Position numbers and translations under genes: made by a program. The notes beneath the pieces were generated by a model. It saw only the letters and a list, made by a program, of their open reading frames with translations, did not search any database and was not told the origin of the DNA. Positions 28,401 to 37,501 of a DNA stretch of 64,000 nucleotides are shown one piece after another (the stretch's first letter is position 1; the number at the start of each line of letters is the position of its first letter). Origin of the DNA: Branchiostoma floridae (Eukaryota > Chordata > Leptocardii > Amphioxiformes > Branchiostomatidae); contig NC_049979.1 of the NCBI RefSeq assembly GCF_000003815.2, positions 11,695,381 through 11,759,380 of the forward strand. Reading direction: 5' to 3'.

Positions 28401-31400
28401 ATCTGCTAGTCCATGGAATGAAATTGTTTCTTGCATTTTTTGTAAGACTGTGAAGGAGAGGATGAAGACATGAAGCAGTGTGAGGTTGCAGAGTACATGA
28501 TGGAGCAGTGTGAGTCTGTAGCAGAGTGGACTGTAGCAGAGTGGACCAACTGGGGCGACTGGCAACAGTGCACAGCCACCTGTGGCATGGCGACAGGTAG
28601 GGATGAGGACATGTCTCAGGAATGTTGGACCTCAACACTTTTACAACATAGCCTATGGCTAATCAGACCAACTTCAATGAACAACATATATGGGTCAAGC
28701 CGACGAGGGTGTCAGACTGAGTTGCCTTGGGCTGAGTTAATAAAACTGTACAACAAATCAGCATAAGACCATAGGCGGTAGGCCATCGAGTTTTTGTTGA
28801 AATCAGTATTAGTTTGCTGTAATAAATATCTGACTCCAAGGAAAGATTGCCGAGAATCGTACACTTACACACACCCGGGTACTCTGTCCACGGAAAAATT
28901 CAGGCCCGAGAATCGTACACTTATACACACTGGGTACTCGGTCCACGGAAAGATTCCCAAGAATCGTACACTTACACACATTGTTTTCACTTACACACAC
29001 TGTGTACTCGGTCCACGGAAAGATTCCCGAGAATCGTAGACTTAGCGGTTACACAAACACGCTGTCGATTCCAAAGAATCACACATACGAACGGTTGCCG
29101 AAATCACCCGAAGTTTACCGAACACTGACTTCCGAACGCTTTGGTGTTAGGAACAATAATAAATAGGTAGGAAACGCCGTTTCAAAAGCCCTTGTTTTCG
29201 GCGAAATGCCGCAATGAAATAAAACACACTGATACTGCTTATTATCTAGGTGTTACTTTCTAGCCATGTAAGATTCCTTAGGACACAACACCTAATAATA
29301 AAGAAAATATGCAGCATTTTGTAAAGTTCGATTTCCGGGGAACAGCGTTACCAGCAGTACCATACCTGGCCGGTAGGGTCGCTGCTGCACAAGACGATTA
29401 CATCCTTGCTAGCCAATCAGACGCAAGACTCAGAAAAGTTCCCGCGAAAGTTTCAGTGAACCAAGTACACCGTGTGTATGATTGTGTATGATTCTCAGGA
29501 TTCTTTCAGTGGACTGAGTGCATGGTGTATGTTAGTGTTATGATTCTCGGAATTCTTTCAGTGAACAAGACGCAGAGTGTGTTAGTGTATGATTCACGGG
29601 AATATTTGAGTGGACCGAGTACACTGTGTGTTTGGTAGTCAGTGTATGATTGATTCTCGTGAATCTCTGTGGAACGAGTGCACACTGTTTGAGTTCATGG
29701 AGTCTTATTTCAGTACGACAAAGTACATGTAATACTGATTTCAACAAATACTCGATGGCCTATTGCCTTTTGTCAAACCAGCCACGCCGAAAACTATTCT
29801 CACGTAAAAGCCGAGAAGCCCCAGATCCATCATAGAACCATGGTTCTAAGTCACATTTCCTGCTGCCACCCCTATTGGTAACGCTCTTGCCGGATAGTAT
29901 TTCCTACCCAGTCACTTTTATGCAGTTAGAGAAGTTAGCCCCTTGGCGGTTCATCGGTTCGAGCAGGGCTTCGCGAACGCGTTCGAGCCAACTGCGAAAC
30001 TGTTCTACACCCGTCGACCTTTGCGCGAACTATCCCCGTGATCTAGAACGACGCAGCAAACGGAGCTCGGCGTACACAGTGCGTCTTTCAAGCTCAGCAT
30101 GCTTGTTTATTATTTGATTCAATGGACCGAGTACACAGTACGGTAGTACTGTATACAGTGTGTGTTGAGTGTATACGTAAAAATAAAGCAACAGCGATTT
30201 TGACAAAAACTCGATGGCCTATCGCCCATGATAAGACCAGAAAGGAGAATCCCTCAGCAAAATATGGTCTTTTAAAAATAGGATGATCTATCTATTGAGA
30301 TGACATCCACAACCACCAATACAAGGTCTTTCCTTGCATGTTTTTCATCTTTCATTTGATTTACAAGGTGTTGTTTCCACAATTTTATCTTGATGTCCTA
30401 AGAAAAATGAGTTACATGTAGATACTAATTTTTTTCTTGTTGAAGCATTCTCACTTACTGTTCATATCATACAATATCCCTTTGGTATCATTACCAGTGA
30501 CTGACACTTAGTTTATTTTCAGGATTTAGAATAAGACAGTGTAAGAACGAGGATGGAACCCTGGCGAACACCTGTCATGGGACGGACAGAGAGGAGGCTG
30601 AATGCTCCCTGCCACCTTGTTCTCTACTGGAAGTACAAGGAAACCCCACAGCAGAGCAGCTGAAGCAACAAGCACTTGCAAATCTCATTGTGCAAGAGGA
30701 AAACAGTGAGTCATGAAGAGATGAGCTGGACAATGTTTGACTATCCCGCTGTTATATTGCTAACCTAATGCCAAAATTAGATGATTTTGGTTACCAATGT
30801 TAATATCAGATATCAACCTTGCCTTGCTGCTAGTCTGTATCTCTAAATTCATAAGTACATTAATAGCTTTGAATCATGTAGCACATCTTCTGTTTGCAGA
30901 AATCCATTACAACATCATAGTAGAGACAGTTACAGATGCTAAACTCCCCTGTAGACGAGACAAGACTCAATTGGCTGCAGAATCGGCTGAGTGGAAAAAA
31001 GACGGCATGTCCTTAGAGGTGGATGGAAAACACTTGGTGTTGGACAAGTGGGATCTAAGTAAGTGTCTGAGGGTAGGAAATCATACATGTACTGTAGCTT
31101 ATGGAAAGATATCAAAACAAGAACATTATCATGCATGCATGGTACATATTCTTTAATAAATATTATATAGATAAAAGAGATTTGGTGTTAACAATCTGCA
31201 TCAAAACCCTGTAGCGTGTATTGAGACCTTGTCCCCCTAACACTCTGAGGTCTTTTGTCTTGTTACAGCTATCAAGTCCTCCGAGGTTGAAGACAGAGGC
31301 ATCTATGTGTGCAGAAGGGGTACAGAAGAAGATCCAGACAATGCACCTATAATATATGCAGTAACAGGTGAGGATTCATTTGATCAAAGATCACAAACTC

Positions 31401-33728
31401 TGGATTATCAATATCACTGATCATTGTACTGTATACTAGCAAGCAGTAGAAGCCATGATGTACCAGAAATCTATACGCCAGACTCCATAGGTCACTGGGA
31501 AAATAGCAGGAATGGGGCAAATAGACAGATAACATACCCAAGGAGTTAGCTGGGCTGGAAGTAAATGGTTTGCTGTACTCCCAGCCCGGCTAACTCTTCT
31601 GGCATGTTATCAGTGTATTTGCCCAAGTCCTATTATTTTTCCAGCAACCTAGGGAGTCTGGTAGAGACTTGCCATGATGCTGTCTTGGCACTTAAAGTAT
31701 TAATGTATGCACTTCTTTTCATACACAGAAACAGACAGGTGGTTTATGTTTAAATTCGTTTGTTTCTCCTTATCCTGTATCCCCAGCTATGACCCAATAA
31801 TTGTATTACACCCTTCCCTGTCACATCTACCCACCTCGTCTCCCCACAGTGATCCCAAGAGAGGGTAAAGGTGGGAAGACTGTGAAGACTAAAACCCAAA
31901 TCAGTCTGCCCTGCAACGCTGGGGTGTTAGCCATCCTGATTGAGGGGGCGACTGCTCAATGGAAAAGGGACGACAACGTCGTAAAGAACATGGAAAACCT
32001 GGGAGTAAGTGTAGAAACACACCTGCCTGTGACTTGACTTGTCATGGTTAGAACCTTAGGTCATCTAAAAGTCTTTATATCAGAATCAAACATTGTACTC
32101 TGATTACTACCAACACAGATGAGCTTCCAAGATATTGTTACAATAAGGTAGAGTTGAAAAGTAGTGTCACCTGTGATGCACATTCCTCTCAGCCACTTGA
32201 GCTTCTTCAGCACCAAATCTTGACATCCACAGAGTCTTGTGATACCCGAACTAAGCCTGGAGGACTCCGGTGTGTACACCTGTGATGTGAAAGATCCACA
32301 GAAAGGCAGACACTACACAACCAACAGGGTGCAACTAAACGGTAACCTGGATGGGTTACAGACAGAAACCTTGAGTGTCATTTCTTTCATATACCAAATG
32401 TTGATCAGTTGATTTGACATGCTTTGCATTACATGCATTTTGTTCTCCTGTATCCTTCCATAATCGTGTTTGACACCAGTGACTTTTGCTTGTTTTCCAG
32501 TTTCATTTCATAAAACAGTATTGGACCTGTTCTAGCAGTTGAAGTGAACTGTGATGACTGTCACTCAGAACATCATAATCTGTCTTTATCCAGCTGTAGA
32601 GATTGTTTATAAACACAGTGCTTCATATGTTTGTTCCTTTTAATGAGCAGGTGTATAACTTTTACTTCTGCAGTTGTCAAGGCTAACATGATGGACCAGG
32701 CTCTTGGCCAGGCACAAGAAATCAAATTAAAGAACCCAGCTATCTATGGGGCTCTTTGTGGATTTGGGGGATACATTGTGCTTGTTGGCATTGTGTGCTT
32801 GATCATGAAAAGGTTTGTAGTTGTCAGCTTTTCTGTGGACTGGGAGTAAACAGAAATAAATGGCTGAACTTACTGTATGCTATTCCTACACTCAACCCCC
32901 ATTCACAATGATTTTCTTATAAAGACAGGGACTTTTGCTTGCTTCCTGTCAATTGCATTACATTTTAATGATTTACAGTTATTGGCTGAACCGCCATGTG
33001 AATATTTAACAGGATTATCATATCTCAGGCCTCTAAATCAGCACAAACACAACTCGGTTGTACTTTGATTTCTTGTGATTGTTTGACGTTTATGATAATA
33101 AGAACAGGGCTTAGTTTTATAACAAAGAAACTGTTCTCTTTCATATTTTTTTTTCAAAATTGGCAGGCTGCCTTTAGTTAATGTGTACCACCTTTCTTTC
33201 CACAAATCTGTGCAGAATCCGGGCTAGAGAACTGAAGCAAGAGGAGGAACTAACATCAGACGAGGAAGAAAAAATTGGAATGGTGACGAAAACCTTTATT
33301 TGTTGGTCCCAATTAAAAGTCTATTTGAACAAACTTTGTTGGAGGGCTGTTGGAGATGATGCAAGCTTTGTTACACAAGAACATTTTTTTCAATACAGCT
33401 TGGTGCTGAGTCTGATGAGGGGCTGGTGGATGGAGCCGTCACTGCAGGGGGTGTAACTGAGGCAGCACCAGAGGAAGAGAAAGAATCTGAAAATGAGGAA
33501 CCAGGCAGTGATGAAAATGAAGAAGAGCAGGGATCAGACAATGATCAGGATACAGAACAGAAAGGTGACGGTGATGATGATGATAAAAGTGAGGAAGAAG
33601 GAAGTGAGGAAGAAGGAAGTAATGATGGGAAAGGAAAGGATGAAGGAAAGGGTGATGATAGAGGAGGAAAGGATGAAGATACAGGTGCAGAAAGTGATGA
33701 TGAAGGGGGTTCTAGTGAAGATGATTAG
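22478..33728 (+). CDS. Transmembrane protein: 7 TSP1 repeats + 2 Ig domains + acidic tail
   Basis: Exons: 22478-22538 (signal peptide, [20 protein letters not shown]), 23273-23446, 23711-23884, 25489-25668, 25840-25863, 26377-26565, 27561-27722, 27977-28096, 28447-28596, 30523-30705, 30900-31058, 31269-31367, 31850-32004, 32233-32341, 32674-32812, 33216-33282, 33399-33728 (stop). All are GT-AG and nearly all phase 1, total 824 aa. TSP1 repeats show [50 protein letters not shown] and WTNWGDW (C-mannosylation-type WxxW). The Ig domains show LPC…W…DRGIYVC and LPC…W…DSGVYTC. One TM helix ([20 protein letters not shown]) precedes a Lys/Arg stop and a tail of about 110 residues of Glu/Asp/Gly/Ser. 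Likely a cell-surface adhesion or guidance-type receptor. UNC5 has Ig-Ig-TSP-TSP, the reverse order, plus ZU5/death domains that are absent here. I cannot name an orthologue. The 25489 acceptor is the weakest call. Confidence 0.85.
22569..22850 (+). mobile_element. 5S-rRNA-derived SINE (SINE3/MetaSINE-like)
   Basis: 22569-22693 resembles a whole 5S rRNA: ctcgatctcggaagttaagc and gcttggatgggggacc keep the internal promoter boxes, and it ends gctgtagcct. It is followed by ccgggagggacgtaaaacgg and gtcccgtgctcgaggaggtg, a block I associate with the MetaSINE central domain, and a tail of short TTA/TAGAG repeats. Position: intron 1 of the TSP-Ig gene, same strand. The family assignment is from memory and should be checked. 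Confidence 0.7.
23030..23900 (+). repeat. Tandem duplication carrying a TSP1 exon
   Basis: A unit of roughly 510 bp (intron flank gccatttcgaatcaaata … aaaaatcagaattgtc … gtagtagcc, then the TSP1 exon) occurs twice, from 23030 and 23546. The exons 23273-23446 and 23711-23884 are both 174 bp and differ at only 5 bases (3 silent, Ser/Gly and Thr/Ile changes). Copy 1 has about 60 extra intron bases (23205-23265) absent from copy 2. Confidence 0.9.
24456..24486. repeat. (TTTGG)n microsatellite
   Basis: Five or more GGTTT units in the TSP-Ig intron 23885-25488. The rest of that intron (about 1.6 kb) shows no TSP1 exon I can recognise, only AT-rich sequence and the putative alternative first exon noted at 25149. 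Confidence 0.7.
25149..25364 (+). other. Possible alternative first exon / signal-peptide ORF
   Basis: An ATG-initiated frame beginning [20 protein letters not shown] looks like a secretory signal, preceded by a GC-richer stretch with an ETS-like ccggaagt at 25099-25106. It lies just upstream of the TSP1 exon at 25489, but I find no convincing phase-1 donor joining them. It could be an alternative promoter or a chance ORF. Confidence 0.3.
26040..26220 (+). mobile_element. Degenerate LINE reverse-transcriptase C-terminal fragment
   Basis: Translating the plus strand gives [13 protein letters not shown], then WFGHVVR, a stop, and [17 protein letters not shown]…GRPxxRW is the common end of many LINE polymerase proteins. 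It is broken by a stop and lies in the intron 25864-26376. Confidence 0.6.
26635..27313. mobile_element. Foldback element with long central hairpin
   Basis: Termini ccccgttcaaactaggattc and the inverse of ccccgttcatactaggattc, followed on both sides by multiple tatatccggat motifs. The centre is a near-perfect inverted repeat with arms of about 95 bp (26891-26988 and 27013-27107) and a loop of about 24 bp. ORFs across it are mirror artefacts. No clear target duplication. It lies in the TSP-Ig intron 26566-27560. Confidence 0.85.
28770..30230. mobile_element. 1.46-kb inverted-repeat transposon, 7-bp target duplication
   Basis: Ends CATAGGCGGTAGGCCATCGA and the inverse of CATGGGCGATAGGCCATCGA, flanked by ataagac at 28763-28769 and 30231-30237. 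Subterminal arrays repeat gagaatcgtacacttacaca with ctcggtccacggaaagattc (left 28845-29040) and appear inverted at 29480-29710. A further internal copy of the end sequence (inverse of taggccatcgagt) is at about 29750-29765, so the element is composite or nested. No transposase is seen. Lies in intron 28597-30522 of the TSP-Ig gene. Confidence 0.75.
31478..31661. mobile_element. Hairpin MITE, CCAGACTCC ends
   Basis: Arms of about 80 bp: ccagactccataggt … gttagctgggctgg, and the inverse of ccagactccctaggt … gttagccgggctgg, with a loop of roughly 20 bp. In the TSP-Ig intron 31368-31849. Confidence 0.7.
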
Positions 33729-34709
33729 ACTAACATTAGTTTACTTAGACAACTATTGATGAAAAATTGCAAAATTTTATCAAATATGAGAACTTGTTTA
33801 TTATTGCACAAAGATGTAATCTGTATCTTCCTCCTTCTTGTTGTCTTTGCTACAACTGATGCTACATAATGTTTGTTTTCATCTGTGTATATTCTCTAAT
33901 TTGTTGTAATGTTTTCCAAAGATCTCAATCAGAGCACCTCAAAGAAACATTCAACTAACTTTGTATACATCATATAGTGATATACATCATCTACCAATTA
34001 TGGTAAATATGTAGTACTGTTCAGAAGAATATGGAAAGTTTTCAGTTATGTAGAAAACATGATTAGTGTACAGATGCCTTTTTGTGTAATAAGGCGATGC
34101 CGTATCATATCCAACTTAGTCGATCTCTGTATGCTAAATTTGGCTGACACATCAACTAGTTACATGAATACTGGCGCTTTCATCTTACTTAGATTTACTC
34201 TTGAATTCTCTTAGCAGCCAAGTCACTGGATATATGATGCAGGTTTCATACATTTATTGTTCTCAGCTTGATCTTATGCTCGTCCTTTGTCTAAGCTTGA
34301 TCTAAGCTGCAGCATCATTTCGTAGATTAAAATCGGAGTGGACCTATGTCAGAGTTGATCAATGACATGATCTAAAATCTGTTGCTTTACTACAATCTAA
34401 ATTAAAATGTCTGACCTTAAATAAACAGGTAGATCTTAAGTGACAAGAGATGCGTTCACACATCAGTGAATACATTGTATTCAAAGCATTCTTGTTTCTG
34501 CAATTAAATACTGCTTATTTCTTAGGTTTGCATACACTGTATGTGAATCATCTACTGGATGCAGGGCATAACTTGTTGGTAGCACACGTAAATATCCCAT
34601 TTGTACTGCAATGATTGTTATCCATTTGTTGTGTCAATCATATTTCTCCTGATTATTGACGCTTGGCTGCCACTGATAAGCATTCGTCTAAAACATTGAC
34701 ACTATCCTT
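33729..34709. other. Tail-to-tail region, TSP-Ig and FBXW2 3' UTRs
   Basis: No gene seen. AATAAA at 34420-34425 on the plus strand could end the TSP-Ig transcript. tttatt at 33797 or 34254 (minus AATAAA) could end FBXW2, in which case the 3' UTRs overlap. Confidence 0.45.
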
Positions 34710-36474
34710 CTAAGTATCATTTCTTCTCCACCTGATCAAGAATATGCTGTGGTCCGGCATGCTGGTGGCAAACACCAGTCCTAACTTCTCATTCAGATCG
34801 AACCCATCCAGCCAGTCACAGTCTCCCGCGATGATACTGGAGCCTCTCTTGGACTTCCTGATGACAGGAAGCGGGTACTGACAGATGTACCTCTGAGTCC
34901 TGACGTCCATGACATACAGGTGCTGCCAATGGTAGATCAGCGAGAACACCATGCCGAACCCCAACAGGGCCGGGGAGCACTGCTTGGTGGGAATGATACG
35001 CAGCTCGAATGTCGCAAAGTCCCACAGGTGGATACCTATGTCGGATGCACAAACTATAGCTCGCCCATCAAACTGTAACCTCGGCAACAAGCTGATGCTC
35101 TTGTCCTCTGACACTGCCAGGGTTCTGAGGGGTTTGCAGTTGACCTCTGTGCTGATTGGCCATATCTTGATTTCATTTCTGTCCATGCTGATCAGCACAT
35201 ATTCTCCTGCTCGATGGAGGACAGAATCTACTTGGCACTTACTCAATATAACTCTTGTCACCCACTCGGTGTGCCCACGAAAGACATTGTAACACTCCGC
35301 TGTGTTCAGACCCCAAAGGTTGACTGTTCCGTCCGCTGACCCGCTCGCTAACAGCTGTAATTCATCGCTGTAGTCCACACTGAACACCGCACCAACATGG
35401 CCAACAAACACCTGCGTCCTTTGACCTGTGGCCCAATCCCAGCATGCCAAAGTGTTATCAAACGAGGCAGTGACTACCTTGTCTTTGTCAAACTTCAGGT
35501 CAGCACAGGTGTGAGTTTCAATGACGTGTAAACACTTGCCGGTCTGTACGTCCCACAGTCGCACGGACAAGTCGTCAGACCCTGTTGCAAGCTTCCCCTC
35601 GCTATAGTACAGGGCGTACACCCTGGCACTGTGACCGTACAACGTTGTGCTCTCAAAGGCTGTCCCATCCTCTAGGTCCCTGTGCCTGGAAATGGCCCTT
35701 AGGTAGGAATGCTTGAGCAGCTGTCCATCTGGAGACTTCTCATCGCAGTCCATCCTCAGTCCGATCTGCCAACACGCAGCATACCAGGCCTGGGAACACC
35801 CACTCACCACCTTGTTCCACTGCTTACTTACCGCACAACACCTGCACAAGGGGTAGACAGACATGTAAATCCTTACAAACCGGCTTGTTGTAAACAAACG
35901 CAAAACTCTGTTACCCAACACTGCTGTCTACAATAACACTTCTGAGGTTGCTTAAGATGTGGGCTTCAATTCTATCAACGAAAGGTAAAGTAGAAATGAC
36001 AAGGTGTTACTAATTCGCAAAGAGTAATAAGGATTTAACTTGATGCATTACCCAACTTCATAACAGGTAGTTAAGGTCATGGTGCCCAGAAACAACGGCT
36101 CACATTTCAGACACTGTGATAAGTACAGAGTAGCGATGGCACTGAATTCTTTTTAGCATTGCTGGCTACTGAACCTAAGTAAATCCATTGTCAAGAAATC
36201 TTCTTGCACTCGCAACTTTATCATCACTAACTTGCCTTAGTAATGTCTTGGGATCCAAAAATGTACACAGGTAGAAACTCAGCTCCAGAGGCAACAGTCG
36301 CAAGAAGTCTCTCTTCAGCAACGTCTCTAGTTTAGTGGATAGATGGGACAGCTGACTGGCACCGCTGGTGGCGATCAGGAGGTCCAGAGTCTCGTTGCGT
36401 TGCTTGTCGTCCAGGTCCGAGAAATCTCGAGACAGCTGGGACAGCCAAGACTTGAACTCATTTGCCTCCTTCAT
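34710..36474 (-). CDS. FBXW2: F-box/WD repeat-containing protein 2
   Basis: Substrate receptor of SCF (SKP1-CUL1-F-box) ubiquitin ligases. Two coding exons: 36474-36236 and 35841-34710, giving 456 aa against 454 in human. The N-terminal block ([35 protein letters not shown]) and the F-box ([18 protein letters not shown]…[19 protein letters not shown]) are followed by WD repeats ([51 protein letters not shown]) and the terminal [13 protein letters not shown], collinear with human FBXW2. I chose the ATG at 36474 because it matches the human start; an in-frame ATG at 36534 would add 20 residues. The splice joining TLLR to CCAVSKQW requires a GC donor (AAG|GCAAGT at 36235-36230). The nearby GT (GTTAGT) would break the frame. 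Divergent from CDAN1. Confidence 0.95.
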
Positions 36475-37501
36475 CCCAGGTAAATGGTTGCATCCAGTGT
36501 CAGTGTCAACATGCAAATCAGTGGTGGGCATCAATCCATTGTCAACAGCTGTTCACAGCTGGGCCCAAGCTGAAGCATGCCTTGTTTGGTCTGAATTTCT
36601 GGAGAAAAAAAATAGTCCATTGGCAACTGTCCATTCTACACAAATGAGAGTTTTGGCATTTATCCATGATACAAATTATCCACGGCGCAAGTCGCAACAC
36701 TATCGGTTCTAGTCCGTGAAAATTTGTTATGTACAGAATTTAAAAGGGCAAAATACTATGGTATGTACGTTTGTGAAGACTATGGTACATGTAAATGTTC
36801 AATCTTACAATCATTGTTACGATGGAAAAAGCACACAGCTGTCTGAATGACAAGATCAACATTCATGTACGGTTACACGCGAATAAGCTATCTCCCGCCC
36901 ACTTTAATGCAGCCACTTTAATACATAAAACCTACACAAAACTGACTCTACCGTCTACGATCGACGTAAATGTTCCAGCGACTGTATCTTGCTACACATG
37001 CAAACGCAGCATTCCAACTTGAGAAGGGAGGCAAATCTGATTATAAAGCTCTGAGCGAGATGATCACGAGATGGTCCCGTAGGCGGGCACGAGTGGGCGG
37101 AACTGCGGTAGGTTTATAATAGATTGGATTGCACCACCAAACGGTTCCTGAAAGACTAACAATCCAACGATCTACGTGGAAATGGAACTCGTTGTTAGAT
37201 AGCCTATACATTCGAAAGTACGTTCACATCCACCCATCAAACATAACGTACCTTTCTCCTTGCGTTTAGCTCCGTACTGCCAACAATAACACGAACACTG
37301 ACCCGTTCGTGCACTTGCCCCTTCCCTAATGGCTTTCCGGTAAGTAAACCCTGGCTACCTTTCCATTGGTGCGTTGAGACCCATAATCTAAATGCTGAAA
37401 GTTGATTGGTGAAGGGGATAAAATACTCAACTGTGATTGGTCTGTGTTTTAGAGAAACGGGCATAATCGTTTTAGCCTCGTTTTCAGATCAATGTGTAAA
37501 A
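36475..37501. promoter_or_regulatory. Divergent promoter region, FBXW2 (-) / CDAN1 (+)
   Basis: Three inverted CCAAT boxes (attgg at 37365, 37405 and 37436) lie within 140 bp of the CDAN1 start. A YY1-type aaaatggcggccatctt overlaps the CDAN1 ATG (37498-37514). GC-rich gggcgg-type sequence is near 37090. No other gene seen. Confidence 0.55.

Noticed and set aside
28845-29040. CRISPR-like array
   Set aside because: The repeats are imperfect, have no unique equal-length spacers, appear inverted at 29480-29710 and lie inside a transposon in a eukaryotic intron.
28847-29166. Several small frames with [11 protein letters not shown]-like repeats
   Set aside because: They are translations of the subterminal arrays of the 1.46-kb transposon.
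33493-33759. Met/Lys-rich 88-codon frame
   Set aside because: Shadow frame of the acidic tail exon.
36175-36235. FBXW2 exon 1 extended past the GC donor
   Set aside because: The extension ([10 protein letters not shown]…) departs from the conserved F-box and ends in a stop.
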